Source: Pseudomonadota bacterium
GTDB lineage: Bacteria; Pseudomonadota; Gammaproteobacteria; Burkholderiales; Thiobacillaceae
DNA length: 8,911 bases
Assembly (NCBI GenBank): GCA_021836225.1
Contig: JAKBJA010000163.1
Span: 1-8,911 of the forward strand
Direction: 5' to 3'
How positions within the stretch are numbered: position 1 is the first letter of the stretch; every line of letters starts with the position of its first letter. The translations under genes and the position numbers were made by a program. Of the stretch, positions 1 to 7,568 are shown in pieces. A model generated the notes under the pieces. That model saw only the letters and a list, made by a program, of their open reading frames with translations. It was not told the origin of the DNA and ran no database searches.

Positions 1-90
1 CAATACCTCAGGCTTCCTCTGCCGGGCCCAGGGTCGGTGCAGGCACTCGCCACCGCTCTCTCGAAGCTCATGGAAGGCATTGCAAGATGA
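1..90 (+). CDS. Possible 3' end of an unrecognised gene (partial)
   Basis: Frame 1 is open from the window edge for 29 codons and closes at a TGA at 88-90. The residues start QYLRLPLPGPG and end ALATALSKLMEGIAR. The last part looks like an ordinary amphipathic C-terminal helix, which is the only positive support for coding. I do not recognise the family. The segment is short enough to be open by chance in GC-rich DNA. If it is real, it is convergent with the fic gene to its right, and the two stops are about 250 bp apart. Confidence 0.25.
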   Translation, partial: QYLRLPLPGPGSVQALATALSKLMEGIAR

Positions 91-337
91 TATTGGAGGT
101 ATGGCAGCGGGCGAGTTCATCGGGAGAAACATCAAGCTGGACCCGACGCGCAACCTCTGTGCCAGGAATGTGCCGAACTCAGATTGGGTGTGCCGTAATT
201 GTGCCGTGGTGAGGCTGGGAACGGGGCTGGCAAGCGCTGCAAGTGGTTGATACATAAGCCCCTAGAACACCCGATCGCTGCTTTGTAAACCGTTGGTCTG
301 GGGGACCGGCGCGAGCATGCGGCGCCGACGTACCGGC
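91..337. other. Intergenic stretch with no identified gene
   Basis: This stretch lies downstream of the fic stop codon and downstream of the possible partial gene at the left edge. A 49-codon frame starts at ATG 101 and ends at TGA 248-250. It has a GGAGGT at 95-100 directly against the start, which is too close to act as a normal ribosome binding site, and its product resembles nothing I know. GGCGC at 308-312 can pair with GCGCC at 322-326 to form a small hairpin, but no T-run follows on either strand, so I do not call a terminator. I see no recombinase, tRNA or insertion sequence end here. Confidence 0.5.
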
Positions 338-1735
338 TCATCCTTCCTTCCATTGCTTGAATTCGGTCGGCCGCAGCCGGAATCGTGCGATGTTCCCCTC
401 GTGCAGATCTGTAAGCTCTGCGAGGACGATGCTCGTAAAGCGGGCGAGGTCTTCAGGCGAGACAAAGGATTTCGCCAGTCGCGCAAGCGCGGCGTCGGTG
501 GGCCGAATCTTTTCGCGCACGGTATGGCGCACGACATCGGCGATCTCGCTGCGATACTTGAGGCGGAAGGCATCTGGCTCCGGAAGCGAGTCGCGCACTG
601 TCTTGTATCTGCGTACCGAGCGCTCATAGGCCCACAGGTAGACATCTCTTAGAAGCTCGACCCGGTTGAGCTCGTAGACTCCGATCAAGCCATCGATGTA
701 CAGCTTGTCAGGGACATCGACGAACGACAACGGCACCAGATTCTCTTTGATCAGTGGAATGTTTGCTGCGAGCCGCGACGTTCGCTTATTGACGTCGATG
801 AAAGGTTGCAGATACGGAAACTGAGCCATGAGGAAAAAGGACTGCTCAAAGGGGTCGCGGATCGCCGCAGCCTTGCCCAGAAACAGCGTGAACAGCTCCT
901 CGATGAGCTGGGGAATCGCTGTTGGCAGGTATGTCGTACCGCCGATGGCAACCGACGTTGTGCGGAGTCGCCCTGCGTTGCGAGAATCCTCGAGGAGGTT
1001 GTCGGCGAGGAGCGCGTGTAGGTTGGTAATAGTGTAGCGATTGACACCGATCTCTTCGGCGGACTCCACCAGCAGTTCGATGGCCGCCTTGTGATTGAGG
1101 ATCATCTGGGTTTCCTTCGCATCCTTGCCCGGAGCGGCTTTGCCATGCTCGATGAGCTCACGGGTGTCGAGCAGCGAATAGGTGTTGCCCTCGAGGCGGC
1201 TAGATGCCCAAGAGAGATCGATGAGCAGCCGATTCAGGATGTCTCGTGCAAACGTGCCGGCCGGACGATGTTCGTCAGGCGTGTGGCCTAATGCCCGCAG
1301 ATGTGTCTTCAAGTTTTCGGGGAGGTATTCGGTCTCGTTCGGCACATAGCGTTCCAGGAAGTCACGCTGGTAACCGATGGGCGCGCGGTCGGCGATCGGC
1401 CTGTGAACAAGAGCCTGGACCTGCTGACCTGCTGCAGAAATGGCAACGGACGATGTGACGGCTTCCGGCTCCGAAGCGCTGGCGGGTCGTCCCACGTCGG
1501 CGGCAACTGTGGGCGCGGCATTGTTACCGGCTGGAAGGTATCGGCGGCCCCGACGGATGCCCTCGGCTTTGATCGCACCGGAACGCACCCACACATCCAG
1601 CCGGCGCTGCAGCGACCGGCGACTGACGATGTCTTTGAGAGCTCCTTGCAGCTCTGCCAGGCTCAAGCCTCGAGGGGCAGCGGTGAGCGCATTCGTGACG
1701 CGCTCGAGGAGGTCATCGGGAAGCAATTTTGGCAT
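338..1735 (-). CDS. Fic-family protein with N-terminal winged helix; degenerate Fic motif; putative regulator
   Basis: The product is 465 aa if translation starts at ATG 1735 (MPKLLPDDLL). Residues 1-68 look like a winged-helix DNA-binding domain ending in the basic wing IRRGRRYLP. An Ala/Ser-rich linker runs to about 118, followed by the Fic region at about 120-350. Residues 178-183 (SSRLEG) match the S/T-x-x-x-E-G/N inhibitory helix motif of Fic proteins. The active-site motif at 310-321 reads QPFIDVNKRTSR. The catalytic His of HPFx[D/E]GNGRxxR is Gln and GNGR is VNKR, so classical AMP transfer is doubtful. The C-terminal 100 residues are helical and unassigned. ATG 1780 would add 15 residues encoded by the palindrome array, so I prefer 1735, although neither start has a clear Shine-Dalgarno. 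Known: many Fic proteins transfer AMP or other groups to target proteins. Inferred: a DNA-binding regulator of itself and perhaps of the divergent jet operon. An active modifier with a variant motif is the alternative. Confidence 0.85.
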   Translation of the reverse strand: MPKLLPDDLLERVTNALTAAPRGLSLAELQGALKDIVSRRSLQRRLDVWVRSGAIKAEGIRRGRRYLPAGNNAAPTVAADVGRPASASEPEAVTSSVAISAAGQQVQALVHRPIADRAPIGYQRDFLERYVPNETEYLPENLKTHLRALGHTPDEHRPAGTFARDILNRLLIDLSWASSRLEGNTYSLLDTRELIEHGKAAPGKDAKETQMILNHKAAIELLVESAEEIGVNRYTITNLHALLADNLLEDSRNAGRLRTTSVAIGGTTYLPTAIPQLIEELFTLFLGKAAAIRDPFEQSFFLMAQFPYLQPFIDVNKRTSRLAANIPLIKENLVPLSFVDVPDKLYIDGLIGVYELNRVELLRDVYLWAYERSVRRYKTVRDSLPEPDAFRLKYRSEIADVVRHTVREKIRPTDAALARLAKSFVSPEDLARFTSIVLAELTDLHEGNIARFRLRPTEFKQWKEG

Positions 1736-1921
1736 GGCAGTTTGGCGCAAATCTAATTTATGCGCCAATACACTACGCATTTACGGCGCATAAATCAAAT
1801 ATTGCGCCAAATAAGCCGGCTGTATTGGCGCATAGATCACCGAATGCGCATCGGGTAATCTCCCCTCAACATCAGATGGAGAATTCCACCGAGGGCGATC
1901 GACCGGGGGGAACAGAGTTTC
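1736..1921. promoter_or_regulatory. Divergent fic/jetA promoter region
   Basis: This 186-bp gap separates the two divergent start codons and must hold promoters for both the fic gene and the jet operon. Its left part, to about 1840, is markedly more AT-rich than the surrounding genes. I could not place a convincing -35/-10 pair for either direction, because candidate boxes overlap the palindromes and match the consensus poorly. The right part (1861-1921) is the likely jetA leader. A G-run at 1905-1910 lies 11 nt before the jetA ATG and is a weak ribosome binding site candidate. Confidence 0.5.
1741..1853. promoter_or_regulatory. Operator-like array: three phased imperfect palindromes
   Basis: Three copies of a roughly 30-bp imperfect palindrome lie at 1741-1770, 1782-1812 and 1824-1853. 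Each has a left arm with GGCGC (1744, 1785, 1827) and a right arm with GCGCC (1762, 1804, and a degenerate GCGCA at 1846). Equivalent arms repeat every 41-42 bp, about four helical turns. Exact inverted matches occur between copies: TATGCGCCAATA at 1759-1770 with TATTGGCGCATA at 1823-1834, ATTTATGCGCC at 1756-1766 with GGCGCATAAAT at 1785-1795, and TTTGGCGCAA at 1741-1750 with TTGCGCCAAA at 1802-1811. The first copy begins 5 bp from the preferred fic start codon. The phasing on one DNA face suggests cooperative binding of a dimeric regulator. The winged helix of the adjacent Fic protein is the natural candidate, by inference only. Confidence 0.75.
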
Positions 1922-3418
1922 ATGGAAGCGGAAATTCGAGAGCGTACCGACGCATACATCCATGCCAGGCACCATCACCCGGCTTGGCAGCTCTTGGCTG
2001 CACGACGTGCGCCGCTGATCCTGAGCTGTCTGCAGACTCTCTTTGAGCAGAGCCAGGACGGCGTCGGATTCGACGATGCGCTCCGCGCCTTGGCGGAGAT
2101 GCTCGCGGACCATGCCAATGCAGGGGAGTTCGAGATTGGCGAGGAGGACTTTGCCGCACAGGCGCGCAAAGAGCTGAGGAGCTGGGTCAAGCTCTCGCTG
2201 GTCGTGGAGCGGGAAGGGCGCGTGTACGCGACCGATGCATTCGAGGAGGCGCTGCGCTTCGCAACCGCCCTAGGTGCACGGATCATGACCTCAACGGCCT
2301 CCCGCCTGTCGGTGGTGCAGCGAGAGATCGAAGGCCTTGAATCGAGCCTCAATCCCGATCCCAGGAGCCGCACTGCGCACCTGCGACGCAAGATCGCAGA
2401 GCTCGAGCGCGAGCTGGCGGCCGCCGAGCGGGGCGACTTCGTCGTGCTCCAGGGGGCCGACGCTGCGGAGCGCATCCGCGAGGTTTATGCCCTGGCGAGC
2501 AGTCTCCGAGCCGACTTCCGTCGGGTCGAGGACTCCTGGCGCGAGGCAGACCGACAGCTGCGCCAGACCATCGTCAGCGAGCAGACCCACCGCGGAGAGA
2601 TCGTGGACAAGCTGCTCGATGGACATGACGACCTGCTCGATAGTCCCGAGGGACGCGTGTTCCACGCGTTTCACCAGCAGCTCGGGCATTCCATCGAGCT
2701 GGACAACATGAAGCAGCGGCTGCGCACGATCCTTCGGCATCCTGCTACCCAGTCCGCCCTGACCCGGGCGCAACAAGTGGAGCTCCGCTGGCTCATCATG
2801 CGCCTGGTGAAGGAATCAGCGGCCGTCATCAAGGCCCGGGCGCGCAGCGAGCGTGACGTCAAGGGATTTCTGAAAACTGGGCTGGCCGCGGAGCACCACC
2901 GCGTCGGCGCACTGCTCAACGATATCTTCCAGCAGGCGTTGGATATGGACTGGGGAAGTCAGTCCCTGCGGCGCAAGGCCGGCCCCTTGCCGCCGGTAGC
3001 GATCGCCAACGGTGCCCTGCCGGTCGTGGAGCGCCTCCTCTTCAAGTCGCTCGATCAGGAGGGCCAACGCGACCTCGAGCTGCAGCGGCGACCGGCAAGC
3101 CTCGACGAGGTCGAGGAAGACTTCTGGTCAGCGTTCGACGGCCTGGACCGTCATGCGCTGTTGCAACAGACTCTGGAGCTGCTGCACAAGATTGACGCGC
3201 CGCTCGGCATCGGCAGTCTGGCTCATCATCTTCCTCCGACCCATGACCTTGAGACAATCGCTCTCTGGCTCAGCCTGGCGCGCGAAACCGATGTGCCCGT
3301 CGGCGGTAAGCGAGAAACGGTCGACGTGCTGGCGAAAGACGGCGCAAGACTGCGTTTCCACGTGCCGAAGATCGAGCTGACGGCCGCGGCCGTGGCGGGT
3401 CTCGAGTGGGAGCCGTAG
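1922..3418 (+). CDS. jetA: Wadjet protein JetA (DUF3375), kleisin-like subunit
   Basis: The product is 498 aa, close to the usual DUF3375 length. In Wadjet, JetA is the kleisin that bridges the JetC ATPase heads and recruits JetB, comparable to MukF. Residues 1-120 form a predicted winged-helix N-terminal region containing HPAWQLLAARRAPLILSCL. A family-typical segment starts at residue 124 (STASRLSVVQREIEGLESSL) and continues as a charged coiled coil to about 185 (LRRKIAELERELAAAERGD). A conserved ADFRRVEDSW block follows near 200. Residues from about 312 (DVKGFLKTGL) to the end form the second folded region, which should contact JetC. The ATG at 1922 gives an N-terminus starting MEAEIRERTDAYIHARHHH, which fits the family. 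jetA is the first gene of the operon and is followed by jetB after 2 nt. Assignment rests on recognised family sequence patterns and on gene order. Confidence 0.93.
   Translation: MEAEIRERTDAYIHARHHHPAWQLLAARRAPLILSCLQTLFEQSQDGVGFDDALRALAEMLADHANAGEFEIGEEDFAAQARKELRSWVKLSLVVEREGRVYATDAFEEALRFATALGARIMTSTASRLSVVQREIEGLESSLNPDPRSRTAHLRRKIAELERELAAAERGDFVVLQGADAAERIREVYALASSLRADFRRVEDSWREADRQLRQTIVSEQTHRGEIVDKLLDGHDDLLDSPEGRVFHAFHQQLGHSIELDNMKQRLRTILRHPATQSALTRAQQVELRWLIMRLVKESAAVIKARARSERDVKGFLKTGLAAEHHRVGALLNDIFQQALDMDWGSQSLRRKAGPLPPVAIANGALPVVERLLFKSLDQEGQRDLELQRRPASLDEVEEDFWSAFDGLDRHALLQQTLELLHKIDAPLGIGSLAHHLPPTHDLETIALWLSLARETDVPVGGKRETVDVLAKDGARLRFHVPKIELTAAAVAGLEWEP
3408..3412 (+). promoter_or_regulatory. 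Ribosome binding site that sets the jetB start
   Basis: GGGAG ends 8 nt before ATG 3421, inside the last codons of jetA. It falls at the right distance for the ATG but cannot serve the in-frame GTG at 3406, which it overlaps. This favours MANIFDRL as the true N-terminus of JetB. Confidence 0.65.
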
Positions 3419-3420
3419 AC

Positions 3421-4242
3421 ATGGCCAACATCTTCGATCGGCTCACCGCGAGACCGGAAAGCGTCGAAGCAATGGATTCGACTGACGAGGAGACTCTGGA
3501 CGCCGGCGCTGGCGGCGAACTCAACGGCTCTAGCGGCTTGGACCGGGATGCCGCTTCCGCGGGCCCGGTCTCGTACACCCCGCGCCAGGTCAAGGATGCG
3601 GCGCTCGAGCTGCTGAAGTACGGCCTGCTCGAGGAGCAACGAAAACCGAATCTCTACCGGGCCGCACTCGCAGAACGCGAGGCCTTAGGCCGCGTGCTCG
3701 AGCCGTTGGACCTCGCGATGCGCGTCGATGAGATTCGAGGTCTGGCGTACGTCGTAGTGGCCGACCAGGTCTTCGATAGTGTCGAGGGAGAATGGTCGCA
3801 TCCTCTGGTGCGGCGCCTGCGGCTCAATCTCGAGCAGTCGCTGTTGATCGCCATCCTTCGCCAGCAGTTCGTCGCCCATGAGCAGCAAGCCGGGGTCGGC
3901 TCGACTGAGGCTCTGATCGCGCTCGAGGATCTACTGCCGCAGTTGCAGCTTTACCTCGGGGACCTCGGCAGCGACGCCCAGGAAGAGAAGCGGCTGCGCA
4001 ACCTCCTCGAGCAGCTCAAGGTCCATGGCATCGTCTCAGAGCCCGATGAGCACAATCGGGTCGCGATCCGCCCGATCATCGCGCATCTGGCCAGCCCCGA
4101 GAATCTGCAAAGTCTCCTCGGCGCCTTCCAGCGGGAAGCGAGTGGCGGCCAACAGCAGGGCAGTAGTACCGGTAGGCCAAGGGACGACAGCGGCGAGCAG
4201 TCTCCAGAAGCTCCGGCCGCGGCAGATGGGAGTAACGGTTGA
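3421..4242 (+). CDS. jetB: Wadjet protein JetB (DUF4194), KITE-like subunit
   Basis: The product is 273 aa from ATG 3421. An alternative GTG at 3406 would add five residues and overlap jetA. JetB is the KITE-type dimer that binds the JetA kleisin, comparable to MukE, and is built from winged helices. The core runs from about residue 51 (SYTPRQVKDAALELLKYGLL) to about 238. It includes LVRRLRLNLEQSLLIAILRQQF and RLRNLLEQLKVHGIVSEPDEHNRVAIRPIIAHL, which follow the DUF4194 pattern. Residues 1-50 and the tail from 241 on are low-complexity and rich in Gly, Ser, Gln and Ala, so probably disordered. The stop TGA overlaps the jetC ATG by one base (TGATG), implying coupled translation and matched output of the two subunits. 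Confidence 0.92.
   Translation: MANIFDRLTARPESVEAMDSTDEETLDAGAGGELNGSSGLDRDAASAGPVSYTPRQVKDAALELLKYGLLEEQRKPNLYRAALAEREALGRVLEPLDLAMRVDEIRGLAYVVVADQVFDSVEGEWSHPLVRRLRLNLEQSLLIAILRQQFVAHEQQAGVGSTEALIALEDLLPQLQLYLGDLGSDAQEEKRLRNLLEQLKVHGIVSEPDEHNRVAIRPIIAHLASPENLQSLLGAFQREASGGQQQGSSTGRPRDDSGEQSPEAPAAADGSNG
4228..4232 (+). promoter_or_regulatory. Ribosome binding site that sets the jetC start
   Basis: GGGAG lies within the last codons of jetB, 9 nt before ATG 4242. The in-frame TTG at 4239 is also possible but would add only one Met. The spacing and the TGATG stop-start overlap favour the ATG. Confidence 0.65.
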
Positions 4243-7200
4243 TGGATGTGCAAACGACCAGCGAAGCGGCCCTGACGGACTCGCTCGCCCCGCCGACCTT
4301 CGTCATCACGCATCTCGAACTCTTCGACTGGGGCTCCTTCACCGGCCGGCACTCCGCCCAGATCGACCTGGAGGGTACCGCCGTCATCGGGCCGACGGGC
4401 AGCGGCAAGACTACGCTCGTCGACGCCCTGATGACGCTCATCACGGCCAATCCCCGCTACAACCTGGCATCGACCGGCGGACACGAGAGCGACCGCGATC
4501 TCGTCTCCTACATCCGCGGCGTGTCCGGCGCTGGCAACAACAGCGGCGACAACGAGCACATCTCCCGGCCGGGCAAGACCGTAAGCGGCATTGCCGCCCG
4601 ATTCAGCAATGGCGAGAAGCAACTGGTGATTGGTGCCGTCTTCTGGCTGGACGGCACCAGCTCCGCGGCGGCGGACCTCGGCCGGCTCTGGATCTACTCC
4701 GAAGCGGCAAGCGAGGGGCTGGACGAGTGGCTCGAGATCCACCACGCCGGCGGCGCGCGTGCGCTCAAGCAGCATGCGCGCGAGACCTCGGGCCTCCAGG
4801 TCACGAGCAACAAGCAGGAGTACCTCTCGCATCTGCGGCGTTTTTTCGAGGTCGGCGAGAATGCCTTCACGCTGCTCAATCGCGCCGCAGGGCTGAAGCA
4901 GCTCAACAGCATCGACGAGGTCTTCCGCGAACTCGTGCTGGATGACACCTCGGCCTTCGACCGCGCCGCCGAGGTCGCCAAGGAATTTGATGATCTGGCT
5001 GCCATCCATGGCGAGCTCGAGATCGCGAGGCAGCAGCAGCATTCGTTGCGGCCAATTGACGAGAGCTGGCGCAAGCGCGAAACCCTGGCACGGCATCTCG
5101 AACTGCAACGAGAGATCAAGGGCATCCTGCCCCGGTGGTATGCGGAGGCCGCGCATCGTCTGGCCAGTCAACGGCTGGCTCGGATCGACGCTGAGATGAA
5201 CGACTGCCGGAACAAGGGAGAGGCGCTGCACGGGCAGATTGAAACGGCCGACGCGGAAGCCGCGACCCTCCGAGACCTCTATCTAAGGGCGGGTGGTGCC
5301 AGCATCGAGCAGCTCCGCGAGCAGATCCAGTTGCAAGAGAAGCTGGTTGCATCGTGCGCACGCCATGCAAAGGACTATCGCCGCCTCGTCGACCTTCTGG
5401 GGTTGGATGCCGCGCTGACTCGCGATGCGCTGGCAGCGAATCAGCAACGGGCACGCGAGTTTCAGACTGAGAAGCAGGCGTTGCAGGAGCGCCAGAAGCA
5501 GGAAGCGTGGGAGCTGGGAGCCGCGCAGCAGCGTGAGAGACAGGCGCGCGATGAACTCAAGGCGGAGCTCGATCAGGTCCTGGAGCGGCCCGGGTCCAAC
5601 TTGCCGGGCCCCTATCAACTCTTCCGGAGCGAGCTTGCCCAACAGCTCGGGCTCGAGGAGCACGCCGTGCCATTCGTAGCCGAGTTGATCGAGGTCAAAG
5701 TCGAAGAGAGCCCATGGCGGGGCGCGATCGAGCGGGCTATCGGAGGCCATCGCACGCGCATCATGGTGCCGCCGGATGCCATCAAGGCAGCGCTGCGCTG
5801 GATCAATCACCGTGACAACCGGCTGCACGTCCGCCTGCTGGAAGTCGAGACCGCGCACGGCGAGTCTAGATTCTTCCCGGACGGATTCACGCGCAAGCTC
5901 AGGTATAAGGAGCATCCCTATCGGGAAGCCTTGAAGGCGTGGCTCGGCGGCATCGATCGGCACTGTCTCGCCTCGCCCGAGCGGCTGCGCGATACCCCGC
6001 ACGGCCTGACGGAGCAGGGCCTCATGTCCGACCGGCGCGGCTTGTTCGAGAAACAGGACCAGCGGCGGCTCGATCAGGACTGGATGACGGGATTCGACAA
6101 CAAAGACCGCCTCGCCCAGCTGCGCGGACAAATCACGGGAGCCGAGGGCTCCCTGCGAAAGGCCGAGGCGGCCTACGAGGCTGCCAGAGAACGCGCCGAG
6201 GCGACGGGCGCTCTCCTCGACCTGTTGCAGGCGCTCATCGCCGCGGAATTCGACACCATCGATCTGCCGGGTGCGCGGCAGGCCTTGGAGTCGTTGCAGT
6301 CGCGGCTGCAGGCGTTGAGCGACCCGGAGGGAGACGCTGAGAAGGCCCACCTGCGCTGGGCAGAGGCCGACGGACAGGTCAAAAAGCTTCGCGAGCAGGA
6401 GGGTGACAACGAGGCCGCGAAGAGGGACCTCGACCGGAAATGGCAGCAGATTGCAGGGCGGCGCGAGCGGGCCTTCGACAAGATCGGCGCCGGTCTCGCG
6501 GATCCGCAAAGACTCCTCGCGGAGCGGCATCTGCCGATTCCTGACGGCGACGTCCTCGAAAGTCTGTCGGAGCTGGAGCTCGAGGCCACGAAATCCGTTC
6601 AGGACGCCATCGAGACAGCCACTTCGCAGTTGAACAGTTGCGAGCAAACTCTGGTGCGGCAAATGGGCGCTGCCAAGAAAGTGGATACCGGCGCCCTCGC
6701 GGAAGTCGGTCAGGAGATGCAGGACGTGCCCGCGTATCTCGAGCGACTGCGGCAGCTCACGGAGGAGGCCCTTCCGGAGAAGCTGCAGCGCTTCCTGCAA
6801 TATCTCAACCAGTCCTCGGATCAGGGCGTCACGCAACTGCTGAGCGCCATCGAGAACGAGGTCTCGCTGATCGAAGAGCGCATCGAAGACCTCAACCGGA
6901 CGTTGCGGCGAGTCGACTTCAGCGCCGGCTCCTACCTGCGACTCGTGCCCCAACGTGTCGTGCACGAAAGCCTGCGGACGCTACAGCAGGCGCAACGCCA
7001 TCTGCGCTCGGCCGAGGTCAAGGACGACCAAGGCGAAAGCCACTTCCGTGCCCTACAGAACATCGTCGCCATCTTGCGTGATGCCAGCGACCGGAAAAAG
7101 ACCTTGAGCGCCCGCGCGCTACTGGACCCTCGGTATCGGCTGACATTCGCCGTATCGGTGATCGAGCGGGCGACGGGCGCCGTCAAGGAGGTCCGGACCG

Positions 7201-7568
7201 GCTCTCAGGGCGGCAGCGGGGGTGAGAAGGAGATCATCGCGAGCTATGTGCTGACGGCATCGCTGAGCTACGCTCTCTGTCCCGACGGCAGCGCACGACC
7301 CCTCTTCGGTACCATTGTGCTCGATGAAGCCTTCTCCAAGAGCTCCCAGGCTGTGGCCGGCCGGATCATTTCCGCCCTGCATGAGTTCGGGCTGCATCCG
7401 CTGTTCGTGACACCCAATAAAGAGCTGCGGCTGTTGCGCGCCCACACGCGCTCCGCAATCCTGGTCCACCGGCGGGGTCGGCAGGCAACTCTGACCTCCC
7501 TCACCTGGGAGGAACTCGAAGACCACGCGCGCCGACGTGCCGGCGGTCCGAATGAAATCGCCAACTGA
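4242..7568 (+). CDS. jetC: Wadjet protein JetC, MukB/SbcC-like SMC ATPase
   Basis: The product is 1108 aa. JetC is the SMC motor of Wadjet. Its dimer closes on JetA and JetB and extrudes DNA loops using ATP. Walker A is GPTGSGKT at residues 50-57. The ABC signature lies in GSQGGSGGEKE at 987-997, and Walker B with its catalytic Glu is TIVLDEAF at 1024-1031, followed by the D-loop residues SKSS. Between the two half-heads are two long coiled-coil arms, rich in Glu, Gln, Arg and Ala, at about 255-450 and about 630-960. A compact, non-coiled middle segment at about 454-630 (starting LPGPYQLF, containing HGLTEQGLM and FEKQDQRRLDQDWMTGFDNKDRL) is the hinge. There is no CxxC, so no Rad50-type zinc hook. 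The head ends with FVTPNKELRLL, in the usual switch region. All ATPase motifs are intact, so the protein should be active. An SbcC repair role is ruled out by the neighbouring jetA, jetB and jetD. Confidence 0.95.
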   Translation: MDVQTTSEAALTDSLAPPTFVITHLELFDWGSFTGRHSAQIDLEGTAVIGPTGSGKTTLVDALMTLITANPRYNLASTGGHESDRDLVSYIRGVSGAGNNSGDNEHISRPGKTVSGIAARFSNGEKQLVIGAVFWLDGTSSAAADLGRLWIYSEAASEGLDEWLEIHHAGGARALKQHARETSGLQVTSNKQEYLSHLRRFFEVGENAFTLLNRAAGLKQLNSIDEVFRELVLDDTSAFDRAAEVAKEFDDLAAIHGELEIARQQQHSLRPIDESWRKRETLARHLELQREIKGILPRWYAEAAHRLASQRLARIDAEMNDCRNKGEALHGQIETADAEAATLRDLYLRAGGASIEQLREQIQLQEKLVASCARHAKDYRRLVDLLGLDAALTRDALAANQQRAREFQTEKQALQERQKQEAWELGAAQQRERQARDELKAELDQVLERPGSNLPGPYQLFRSELAQQLGLEEHAVPFVAELIEVKVEESPWRGAIERAIGGHRTRIMVPPDAIKAALRWINHRDNRLHVRLLEVETAHGESRFFPDGFTRKLRYKEHPYREALKAWLGGIDRHCLASPERLRDTPHGLTEQGLMSDRRGLFEKQDQRRLDQDWMTGFDNKDRLAQLRGQITGAEGSLRKAEAAYEAARERAEATGALLDLLQALIAAEFDTIDLPGARQALESLQSRLQALSDPEGDAEKAHLRWAEADGQVKKLREQEGDNEAAKRDLDRKWQQIAGRRERAFDKIGAGLADPQRLLAERHLPIPDGDVLESLSELELEATKSVQDAIETATSQLNSCEQTLVRQMGAAKKVDTGALAEVGQEMQDVPAYLERLRQLTEEALPEKLQRFLQYLNQSSDQGVTQLLSAIENEVSLIEERIEDLNRTLRRVDFSAGSYLRLVPQRVVHESLRTLQQAQRHLRSAEVKDDQGESHFRALQNIVAILRDASDRKKTLSARALLDPRYRLTFAVSVIERATGAVKEVRTGSQGGSGGEKEIIASYVLTASLSYALCPDGSARPLFGTIVLDEAFSKSSQAVAGRIISALHEFGLHPLFVTPNKELRLLRAHTRSAILVHRRGRQATLTSLTWEELEDHARRRAGGPNEIAN

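Noticed and set aside
262..320. A tRNA-like string (TTTGTAA followed by GGTC) near 290
   Set aside because: The flanking bases do not pair as an anticodon stem, and no acceptor stem, D-arm or TpsiC arm is present.
132..353. A 73-codon - strand frame overlapping the end of fic
   Set aside because: The product is composition-driven and matches no known family. There is no ribosome binding site of note, and it would overlap the fic stop.
1729..2046. A + strand frame running from the palindrome array into jetA
   Set aside because: It shares DNA with the well-supported jetA start in another frame, and its product is low-complexity without a recognisable domain.
3951..5231. A 426-codon open frame on the - strand across the jetB-jetC junction
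   Set aside because: It is antisense to two well-supported genes, including the Walker A region, and its product has no family-like pattern.
5283..6965. A 560-codon open frame on the - strand inside jetC
   Set aside because: It lies fully antisense to a coding region with intact SMC motifs. Long antisense frames are expected from G/C-ending codons, and the product has Leu/Arg-rich composition with no recognisable domain.
4242..7568. jetC as a chromosomal sbcC/rad50 repair gene
   Set aside because: There is no CxxC zinc hook and no sbcD neighbour. The gene sits between jetB and jetD with coupled junctions.
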